From Cryptomeria japonica (taxonomy: Eukaryota > Streptophyta > Pinopsida > Cupressales > Cupressaceae): a stretch of 64,000 nucleotides of DNA. The notes under the pieces were generated by a model. That model searched no databases. It was not told the origin of the DNA and saw only the letters and a list, made by a program, of their open reading frames with translations. Positions within the stretch are counted from its first letter, which is position 1, and each line of letters begins with the position of its first letter. Positions 55,929-64,000 of this stretch are shown here, in pieces. The position numbers and the translations under genes were made by a program. Where the stretch lies: assembly GCF_030272615.1 (NCBI RefSeq), contig NC_081408.1, positions 407,077,889-407,141,888 of the forward strand. The letters run 5' to 3'.

Positions 55929-57430
55929 GGATTTTACACAGTTGCCCGGGGGGGTTTCTTAAAGTTATCCCTGATGTTGGCCCACTTATACAGGGACCTG
56001 CATCAGGTGGTGTACTTGGGATACAACAGTCTATCAGCTGGGGTTATGTTGCTACAGGTATGGTCATGGGAGCATATTCTCACAGCTAGGCTAGTTGGTC
56101 GTGCTTATGCATATGGATATAGAGGGATAGCTGTCTAGCGTAAGCTGGGCAAACTGGAGCATTGGAGGTGAGTGCTTGATGATATTGACATGGTTGTCTG
56201 GAGATCGTATATGGATTGCAAGGTGTGGGTAGAGAATGGGATGGAGATGCCTTATGTCTACATGTCCCGATTTCTTATAGGGAGGACGCCTTTTGCTATT
56301 GAGAGATTTCTGCACAGCCAAGTGTTGCGATAGTATGGACGACAACAGGGGATACCACAGGGAGCATGCGTGTATGCTCGATGGAGGTAGGATGTACCAG
56401 AGTGGGGACCCATTATTGATAGTGCGGCGGTGGTTGAGGAGTTCTTTCACCTAGCCGGCCACATATGGGACAATGCCTACAGGATAGTGGATGCAGGGAT
56501 GACTGATGCTGTGGTCAAGATATCGGATCTAGTAGAGATGATTCCCTCTTTTGATGATGATGAGGATGAGCAGCTCGAGAGGCTAGGGAGACGGGGAGAG
56601 GAGGCAGAGGAGCTGGATGAGGGAGGTGGGGATGGTGGAGGTGATGATGGTGGAGATGGTGGAGGAGGTGGCTGAGGTCGGCATGGGGATAGGGGGAGAG
56701 TTGATCGGGGGAGGAGAGGGGATAGAGGTAGAGCTGGTGGTGACAGAGGGATACAGGTGGAGAGAGTTGTGCGGCGGGTTGTGGAGGATAGAGGGAGGGG
56801 AGGTTTGGCTATTGGAGCTGGTGGTGAGGGGAGGGTAGCAGAGGTGATAGCAGCTATGGGAGGGACATATGATTTTAGACAGTCGACCCAAAGGAGGAGG
56901 TCAGATGTTTTACCCTCACTAGCGCCGAGGACAGAGAGAGGGACAGGGGGTACCACTACACATGTACCCCTCCAGATTTGGATTCCTACTCACCGGGAGG
57001 ATGCTCAGATTAGGTCCTTATAGTTGTTAGTGCAGCATATATAGACACAGTTATTGATGCATCGGCGTCAGATTACGCAGCTGACTAGTGAGCGGGATAT
57101 AGTTTTGGAGTGGTTGGGTCGAGCCGAGGCTCAAGCCGATAGCTTGGAGAGAGCGGCAGTGGGTGGCTCGACGAGAGACACCCTGAGGGAGTTGGCATAT
57201 ATAGCCATGGAGGTTCAGTATTACTGACAACATTATGAGGATGTGGTGCCCAGGGAGCGCAGAGTTCCTAGTTTCACAACGACGAGATCCAGTCGATCTA
57301 GGCAGAGGGGGTCGAGGACAGAGAGCTGAGGCGTGATAGAGCCTACTCATCAGGATCCACCTGGGGGTCCCAATACTGGGACATCTGCTGTGAGACCGTC
57401 ACCCTCAGGAGATAGTCATACCTGAGAGAC
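55921..57430 (+). pseudogene. Antisense PMD gene of the Tat element, C-terminal part
   Basis: The reading resumes in the same codon phase as at 42,448, with SPGFYTVARGG. It continues with PMD C-terminal words LMLAHLYRDLHQVVYLGYN, GVMLLQVWSWEHI, YVYMSRFLIGRTPFAIERF and LHSQVLR-YGRQQGIP. An acidic, then Gly/Asp/Arg-rich low-complexity tail follows (56,530-56,760), and a helical stretch (ITQLTSERDIVLEWLGRAEA) extends to about 57,430. Stops, for example at 56,136 and 57,021, and frameshifts break it. Its antisense position downstream of integrase matches the extra ORF known in Tat elements. Confidence 0.7.
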
Positions 57431-58861
57431 ATTGTCTCTATTGTATTTTGATCATTTTGTTGTATTTTGGGATAAACATGACATATTTTGTACTTGGTCA
57501 TTTTTGAGATATATATACGACACCATTTGCTTTGATCCTCATGTGATGTGTTTCATGGATGATGCTTTCTATATGATTTTGATGCTTTTATGATGGTGAT
57601 GCAATGCTTAGATAGATGTATGTGATTTGATATTTGATGGATGATGGATGATGTATGATATGTATCATGAAAATGAGATGTATGATAATGATAATGATGT
57701 GAGATGTATTGTATGATAATGATATACTGTGAGATGTATCTTGAAAATGAGATGTATGATAATGATAATGATGTGAGATTTATCTTGAAAATGAGATGTA
57801 CGATAATGATATGTTGTGAGATGTATCTTGAAAATGAGATGTATGATAATGATATGCCACTATTTGTAAAATGATATGCAACTAATTGATAATCGTCGTT
57901 CTGTGTTTGTCATTCCTATATAGTCACATGTTTTTGCTTTCTTTGTGTTGATCATCATTGAGCATTGATTTGTTGGGATATGTTGAAAATTTATACAAGC
58001 ATAATGGTATAAGTGAACCAAAATGACCTGACAAAAAATTTACATGATTTTTGATTTTGCAAGATAGCACAAGCGTCGAGGTATAATTGAACCAAGATGA
58101 CCTGAGTGTAGCTTGTGTATAAACAGACAAGATTAAACCATTTGTATGCACAAAGTGGAATCATGTCTTCAGTGATATGCTTTGAATCACGTCCTGAGAC
58201 AAGTATTTGCACAGTACAAGTGATCACCTCACAGATAGAAAACTAAAAAATATTGGAGTCCCCATGACTTTCTCTAGCTTGATGCATCGTTGAGAAAATG
58301 TAGAGGATCTAATAATTCAAAAAAAGTTCAAGTGCAACAATATTCAAAACTTCATGCCAGATGCAAACATTTTATACTTCGGAAAATCATCCATCATGTG
58401 TTGTGAATCGTGTTAAGTGATCAATGTTTGTTCTCGTGATTGTTGATTCATTTATTGGACATGATGTTCTAAGTCTGCTGCAAGGTTTGACTTAGGACAT
58501 AATGTTGATCAATGCTTCCCCTAGCTAAATTTTCCTTTTGATGCGGATATGTATAGTGATTACCAAGCCATGGTGGGATATGATGAAATGGTATTTGGAT
58601 AAACCAGGATAGTGACTACGCTAATTATGTCCTGGATAATGCGATAAAATGTCGGGCGATGGCCGATATTGCGTGATTGTGGATATAAAAGTTTGAGAGT
58701 ATAGATAGATAGAGGAGCTATCCTCTCACAATGGCGCCTATTTCTAGGTTTTCACCAATTGTTTTTATTATACCTTTTGCTTTTTCTGATTTTTTGATTT
58801 TTTCACATTTTTTTATTTTATGATGTTTTTGATTTTTTGACTTTTCCGTGCATTAGACTGC
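57431..58861. other. Spacer between antisense PMD gene and integrase
   Basis: No protein-like ORF. A minisatellite lies at 57,600-57,870. The stretch 57,960-58,230 repeats (A/G)TATAA(G/T)TGAACCAA(A/G)ATGACCTGA twice. A T-rich run lies at 58,740-58,840. Confidence 0.55.
57600..57870 (+). repeat. GAGATGTATGATAATGATA minisatellite
   Basis: Four to six copies of a unit of the form TGTGAGATGTATCTTGAAAA followed by TGAGATGTATGATAATGATA occur, with slight length changes. The array is built from GATGATA-type words and probably evolved by slippage. Confidence 0.85.
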
Positions 58862-59989
58862 TCAAGTATAGTATTTATTCAAATGGATGTTGTTAGTTGG
58901 TTCGTTGAGCACATCTCCTTCTGAAGTTGTTAGCTGATAGGCACCTGATCCATAGGCTGATATGATGACATAGGGACCTAACCAGTTAGGTTCAAACTTC
59001 CCTTTCTTTTCCCGATCCTGTTGATTTCTAGGATTTTCTTTGAGTACTAGATCACCAATTTTAAAAATCCTAGGGATGACTTTGTGATTGTAGCTTCGGC
59101 ACATGCGTTGCTGATATACTTTGAGGTGAGTGTAGGCATGTTGTCGCTTTTCATCTAGAAGTTCTAGCTCTTGCAGTTGGTTGACTCGATACTCTTCATC
59201 TAGAATGAGGCCTTTCAAAGATACTCTGAGAGATGGGATTTCTACCTCCAGGGGTAAAATTGCTTCTGATCCATACACCAATGAATATGGTGTAGCTCCT
59301 GTAGGTGTGCGGATGCTAGTTTTGTATGCCCAAAGTGCTTGATTGAGTTGTACATGCCAATCTTTGCCTGCGTCATTTATTGTTTTCTTGAGGATTTTCA
59401 ATATGGTTTTGTTGGATGCCTCAGCTTGACCATTCCCTTGTGGGTAATAAGGTGTAGAGAAATGATGTTGTATCTTGAATCGTTCATATAGTTCTCACAC
59501 ATCCTAGTTTTTGAAAGGTCGTCCATTATCTGTGATGATGGAACTTGGAATGCCATATCTGCAGATCAGATAATTAAGAATGAAAGAAGCAATTTGTTTT
59601 CCAGTTACTATGGTCATGGGGACTGCCTCAATCCATTTGGGAAAATATTTTGTTGCAGTGATAATGAACTTATGTCCATTTGAAGATGAAGGGTGTATTT
59701 TACCCACTAAGTCTAGTCCCCACTGGCAAAAAGGCCAAGATGTTGTGAATGGCTGCAGTTCCTGTGCTGGTGCATGTATAAGATTGCCATGGATTTGGCA
59801 TTTAGGACATTTCTTTGCAAAATGATAAGAATCCTTTTCCATTGTCGGTCAGTAATATCCCATTCATAGAAGTTTTTTAGCAATAGTAGGACCACTTGAA
59901 TGTGTGCCACAGATACCTTCGTGAAGCTCTTGTAAAGAAGAGTCAGATTCATTACAATCAAGGCAACGAAGAAGAGTACCATCTAGACC
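58862..59989 (-). pseudogene. Tat-like integrase
   Basis: From about 59,989 the H2C2 zinc domain appears (HSSGPTIAKKLL, CPKCQIHGN). The catalytic core follows: first Asp in WGLDLVGKIHPSS, second Asp in SIITDNGRPF, and Glu in PQGNGQAEASNK near 59,425. The C-terminal part reads WAYKTSIRTPTGATPYSLVY and GPYVIISAYGSGAYQL, ending at 58,862. Integrase inserts element cDNA into the nucleus. Stops near 59,500 (two within ten codons) and near 59,840 break the frame. All three acidic catalytic residues are still readable. Confidence 0.85.
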
Positions 59990-60712
59990 TCAATGGTACA
60001 AAGTATCAGCAGTGAGAGTATAACGGGCAGCTTGCCGGATAAAGTTGTGTTTTTGGTTTCGAGACAGGTCAATGGGTAGGGTATTGGTTTTGAGATAGTC
60101 ATATATTGGTTTGTATAATGGAGAGTGAGAACCGGTTAAGGCATAGATAACATGGGATGCGGAATGGTCATAGGCTAAGGAGAACAGTTGCTCTACCAGA
60201 AACTCGTAATGACTCTGTTGCTCTAGAATTTGTAGCAGTGAAGCGATAGTAGCCATTGCATCGACTGCTCTATTGTCCAACCTTGGTATTTGTTCGAAGG
60301 TGATGTGTACAAAATATTGTTTGAAATCATCCACCATTCATTTGTATGGTAGCAGTTTGTCATCTTTCGCCTGATAGTCATTGTTGATCTGATTGATGAC
60401 TAGTTGTGAATCTCCATAGACTTTCAATTTTGTGATTCTCCATTCCACGACCATTTTGATCCCTGTAGCCAGTGCCTCATATTCAACAATGTTATTTGTG
60501 CATGGAAACATGAACCTATATGATCTTGGTATGGTGTGTCCGTTAGGAGTGATGAACAAAATGTTGACACCTAAGCCATGTTGAGTGTAGGAACCATCAA
60601 AGTATAGGGTCCATTGTTTGGTGGAAAGAGAAAGAACATCCCTATTTGGAAATTCAATCTCCATTGGTTGTTTATCCATTAATGGTGCATTGGCTAATTT
60701 ATCTGCAATCAC
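59990..60712 (-). pseudogene. Tat-like RNase H and connecting region
   Basis: The segment opens with WTLYFDGSYTQHGLGVNIL (first catalytic Asp), then NNIVEYEALATGIKMVVEW and LKVYGDSQLVINQI. After one stop at 60,338 it continues with FEQIPRLDNRAVDAMATIAS, the conserved RNase H end. RNase H removes the RNA template during reverse transcription. Confidence 0.85.
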
Positions 60713-62151
60713 TTGTCATTTGATAGCTCGTCGCTCTATGTAGTGGATATCAAATTCACTGAGAATCATGACCCATTTAGCCAATCTGCCAGTGAGAGCT
60801 GCTTTGCTGAGTAAGTACTTTATAGGATCAATTTTTGCTATGAGATTTATTGTATGAGCTAGCATGTAGTGTTAGAAATTTTGGGAAGCGAATACCACTA
60901 TTAGACAAGCCTTCTCAATGAATGTATAATTGAGCTCATATCCATTTAAAGTTCTACTAATGTAATAGATAGCTCATTCCTTTCCTTCTTGATTTTCTTG
61001 TGCTAACAGTGCCCCCAGTGATATGTCTGTTGTTGATATGTAGAGAATAAGTGGCTTCCCTACTATGGGTGGTACTAGAACTGGCGGGTTCATTAGATAT
61101 TGCTTGATTTGATAGAATGATTTTGCACATTTGGCCTCCCATCTGAATGGTACATTCTTATGTAGCAAATGATTGAATGGTAGACTTTTATCTGCTAATT
61201 GAGCGATGAAACACCTGATTGACTGGAGCCATCCTTGCAAGGATCTGAGTTGACTGATGTTCTTAGGTGGTGGCATCTCCATGATGTATTGTACCTTTGC
61301 TGGATCTACTTCAATGCCTTTTTTTGAGACAATGTAGCCCAATAACTTGCCTGATGTAACCCCAAAGACACACTTCTTAGGGTTGAGCCTGACTTGAAAT
61401 TTTTCCAATCTGTCAAAAATCTTTTCTAAGATGCTTAAATGTTCTACTCGGGTAAATGACTTAGCTAGTAAATCATCCACGTAGTCCTCCATGAAGGTAT
61501 GCATCATGTCATGAAAGATCGTTGTCATTGCCCATTGATAAGTTGCCCCAACATTCTTTAAGCCAAATGACATGACATTCCAACATCATGTTCCCAAGGA
61601 CAGGTAAATGTTGTTTTATCTTGATCCTCTGGAGCTATCTTGATTTGATTATAGCCAGAAAAACCGTCCATTAGTGATAGCATTGCATGGCCTGTTGTGA
61701 GGTCTACAATTATGTTGATACTGGGCAAAGGAAAGTCATCCTTTGGATAGACTTTGTTGACATCTCTAAAATTGGTGCATATCTTGATCCTACCATCTGG
61801 TTTTGAAACTAGAACAATGTTGGAAATCCATTCAACATAGTTGATAGGTCGAATCAATTCGACGTCTAATAGTTCCTTTAGCTCAGCTTTGACCATGAGT
61901 GCTACATGTGGATTCATCTTTCACAATTTTTTCTTAACTGGCTTAGCTCCTGGAGCAATGGACAAGTGATGCATGATTAAGTGTGGATCAATCCCGGGCA
62001 TATCTGCATATGAGCAAGCAAAATCGATTTTCTTTTCTTTGAAAAATTGGATAAACTTTGATCTTTCTTCCTTTGTCAGATATTTTGCTAGGTGTATGTT
62101 TTTGGTTGCTTCTATTGTACCAATGTTGATTGATTGAGTAGGCTCAATCAA
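60713..62151 (-). pseudogene. Tat-like reverse transcriptase
   Basis: The segment starts with FACSYADMPGIDPHLIMHHL and VKAELKELLDVELIRP. It continues with SNIVLVSKPDGRIKICTNFR, FSGYNQIKIAPEDQDKTTF, and the catalytic MEDYVDDLLAKS near 61,470-61,490 (YVDD). Then come the thumb/connection words LGYIVSKKGIEVDPAKVQ and LGALLAQENQEGKE. A TGA at about 61,918 and a frameshift plus stop at about 61,580-61,590, between PW and MSFGLKN, disrupt it. Additional stops lie between 60,713 and 60,973. Confidence 0.88.
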
Positions 62152-63128
62152 TATGAATGATCGCTCCTGATAGTGTTCAGGAAGAGTGTCAAGTCTCCCA
62201 TCTTTAGGTGCCCTAAAAAGGTTTTCACCTGTAGATGTGTCCTTTGTTTTTACTTATTTTGTGATCTAGTGCTGCCATTGACTAGTTTTCAGTAGTAGAT
62301 CCTTTATTTTTTTCATTTTTGTGACTGAGAGAATTGGCACTCCCCTGATTGTAAATGTCATTACTTTGTTCACTAGTAGAGTCTATTTCTGGGTTGACGG
62401 TACATAAGTAATGGATAATAGAATCATCATTTGGGAAAATTGGTATGTCATGATCTTCAGGTTCATCCCAGTCTATGAGGTCAGGAAAGATAAGTGGTAA
62501 AGAGTCATTGGGTGGGTCAAGTTCAGTTGTTGTAAGTGTTAGGATGTAGGTATCACCATGGTTGGCTAGGATATTAAATAAGTTAATGATTTTGTCAAGG
62601 TCTTCGATGGTATCATCTTCCATGTAAACTTGCTCGTAATGTTGCTGCTCATTTTCCTTGGCGTCATAGATATTTTGTGGACCAAATTCAAGTAGTCTAG
62701 GTTTTGTGCCTTGTTCTTCTTGAGAAATGGGTATATGACTATCATTTGCAGCAATATCTTCAGTAACATTTGAAAAACTACCCCATTCATATTCATTTAA
62801 ATCATTTTCTGAGGTATTATCCTAGATTCTTGCAGTGTTGTGGACTGGCATGTTGTAGGGTGAAAACAGGTCTTTGATGATTGATACGAGTCTGATAGTT
62901 TTCTCTGATTCTATATCAGATCTTGCTTCTACTCTTTGCATTTTCTCATATATTGTCTCTCCTCAGGGAGTAATGATGTTACCAAGGAGTGATTCTTCTT
63001 TGTTTGAAACCGGTTCTTGAACATGATGTACTTTTGCACAAGGTGGTTCTTTCTTTTTATTGATTGATTTCTCTTGATGTTTCTTTCCTTCCTAGTATTC
63101 ACGTTCTTTGCGCATTGTCTCTATTGAT
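62152..63128 (-). pseudogene. Acidic linker between protease/G-patch and reverse transcriptase
   Basis: Open pieces at 62,282-62,623 and 62,566-62,796 encode Asp/Glu/Asn-rich sequence (MEDDTIEDLDKIINLFNILA, LIDWDEPEDHDIPIFPND). No enzymatic motif is visible. This variable spacer is usual in Tat polyproteins. Confidence 0.6.
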
Positions 63129-64000
63129 TCAAATAGTGCCTCCTGCCATGAGTCCTCCTTGTATTTCTTCTTTTCCTTCCATTGAGGTTTTTGGTATTTG
63201 CTTGGTGTCTTCTTTGGTGGTAGTGTGTTCATAGCCCAATTCTTTTTTGTCTTTACAAAATTGTGAAGGAGGATCTAATGGTTCCGTAACACCTTCTTGA
63301 CACTTTCCAAGAGGTCCTTTGCCATTGTATCCCATATGTTGCATGATTAAGTAGCCTTTTCCATACAACTGTGTTGGTATAGCTAATTCCATAGTAGCTG
63401 CTCTATCTTCTTTCTCATCCTTGTATAGCCAACTAAGGATGTCCTTTTCCTCTGATTCATGTGCTAGTGTGCCTTGTTGAATGAATTTGCCATCAAACTT
63501 GGTGATGGGTTGTGTTGCTTGATGTGTTGATACTGAAGGTAATCCATGAGATTTAGGCAATGCTGGTAAGTTGGTTAGACATAAAAGTTCCAAAGAGTAT
63601 TCTCCCATGCCTTGGTCTTTGATTTTCATTTTCTGTTTGAAATCCATAGATAGCAATTTAGACTTTTCTTGTTGAAGATCTGGTGCTGGGGAAATTTGTT
63701 TTTCTTTGTTATGTGGAACTAAACTATCTTGGGCTACCCCTATAGCATTACAATGTTGAAAAGGGTTATGATCTGCTGATATAGAAATCTCATGTCCATT
63801 GTAGGGGAACTTAACACACTGGTGATAAGTAGAAGGTACTGCTTGCATTTCATGTATCCAAGATTGACCCAATAAGATATTATATGTGAGGTCTATGTCT
63901 AAGACTTGGCACATAGTGTCTTTTTGTATTGGTCCCACTTGAATTGGAAACACCACTATTCCTTTGGATGATCTTTCTTCATCATCATATGCTTTGATAG
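63129..64000 (-). pseudogene. Tat-like protease C-terminal half with G-patch, runs off the window
   Basis: The frame is open from the window edge to 63,129. It holds the second half of the retroviral-type protease (QVLDIDLTYNILLGQSWIHE, VPSTYHQCVKFPYNG, about 63,780-63,920). A charged linker follows, then a G-patch near 63,290-63,370 (LYGKGYLIMQHMGYNGKGPL, then GKCQEGVTEPL). The catalytic DSG/DTG should lie just beyond 64,000. G-patch domains next to retroelement proteases are thought to bind the element's nucleic acid or help the polymerase. This part has no stop, but the rest of the polyprotein is broken. Confidence 0.8.

Larger units (their letters stand above)
40223..64000 (-). mobile_element. 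Tat-like Ty3/gypsy retrotransposon interior, continues beyond the window
   Basis: Reading down the minus strand from the window end, the order is protease with G-patch, an acidic linker, reverse transcriptase, RNase H with a connecting region, integrase, a spacer, an antisense plant-mobile-domain gene, the polypurine tract and the LTR. An extra antisense ORF between integrase and the 3' LTR has been described for plant Tat-lineage elements and fits this layout. The protease words (NILLGQSWIHEMQAVPST) and integrase words (WAYKTSIRTPTGATPYSLVY) are also Tat-like. Gag and the 5' LTR lie outside. A 13.5-kb DNA transposon (42,449-55,920) interrupts it. Stops and frameshifts show that it is inactive. 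Confidence 0.85.

Noticed and set aside
56477-56956. 159-codon minus-strand Ser/Pro-rich ORF
   Set aside because: It is the complement of the Gly/Asp/Arg-rich tail of the antisense PMD gene; composition alone keeps it open.
41994-57430. Two separate PMD genes on either side of the hAT insert
   Set aside because: The two halves share codon phase across an 8-bp duplication and give N- and C-terminal parts in order, so one split gene is simpler. Both halves do contain an LA.xY-like word, which leaves slight doubt.
1-64000. tRNA, rRNA or other structural RNA genes
   Set aside because: No cloverleaf with the conserved A and B box spacing or rRNA-like sequence was recognised by eye.

Overview
The window looks like intergenic DNA from a large, repeat-filled plant nuclear genome. 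Retrotransposons of the Ty3/gypsy and L1/LINE classes, a hAT DNA transposon and AT-rich LTR remnants make up nearly all of it. One recognisable host gene is present: the 3' exons of a SHOC1/ZIP2-type meiotic gene, with GT-AG introns. A seed plant, perhaps a gymnosperm, fits the long introns, old decayed elements and nested insertions, but the species cannot be read from the sequence.

Layout. 1-1,760: CGAGT-rich repeats and a minus-strand pseudogene resembling the cohesin cofactor PDS5. 1,759-5,790: a Ty3/gypsy fragment on the minus strand, with truncated protease, gag, primer binding site and a 2.3-kb 5' LTR. 7,242-11,170: SHOC1-like exons on the plus strand, with a short 3' region after them. 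12,080-17,356: LTR-like DNA and a gag remnant. 17,374-23,342: LINE-A, an L1-type element on the minus strand, inserted into an older repeat and flanked by an imperfect 17-bp target duplication. 23,360-30,386: AT-rich retroelement DNA without genes. 30,404-36,134: LINE-B, a second member of the same family on the plus strand with a perfect 17-bp target duplication. 38,960-40,222: an LTR with a primer-binding-like site on its low side and a polypurine tract on its high side. 40,223-64,000: a Tat-like Ty3/gypsy element on the minus strand that runs off the window end. It keeps the protease, G-patch, reverse transcriptase, RNase H and integrase regions, and an antisense plant-mobile-domain (PMD) gene downstream of integrase.

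The main discovery candidate is a 13.5-kb insertion (42,449-55,920) that splits the antisense PMD gene in phase and is flanked by an 8-bp duplication, ATTCACCA. It carries a nearly intact hAT-type transposase. It also carries a large antisense protein of unknown family with a G-patch and a coiled-coil tail, an intact 228-residue ORF of unknown family, and a decayed inverted paralogue of that ORF. Tandem arrays and inverted subterminal GGCGAATATTTTGT motifs lie within it. I read it as a giant hAT element with accessory genes.

Most coding sequences are decayed. Many of the premature stops are TAG, and at least one replaces a conserved glutamine codon. That fits long-term CHG methylation and deamination of silenced elements. 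Only the 228-residue ORF, the 880-residue ORF, the 653-residue transposase segment and the SHOC1 exons remain open over long stretches.
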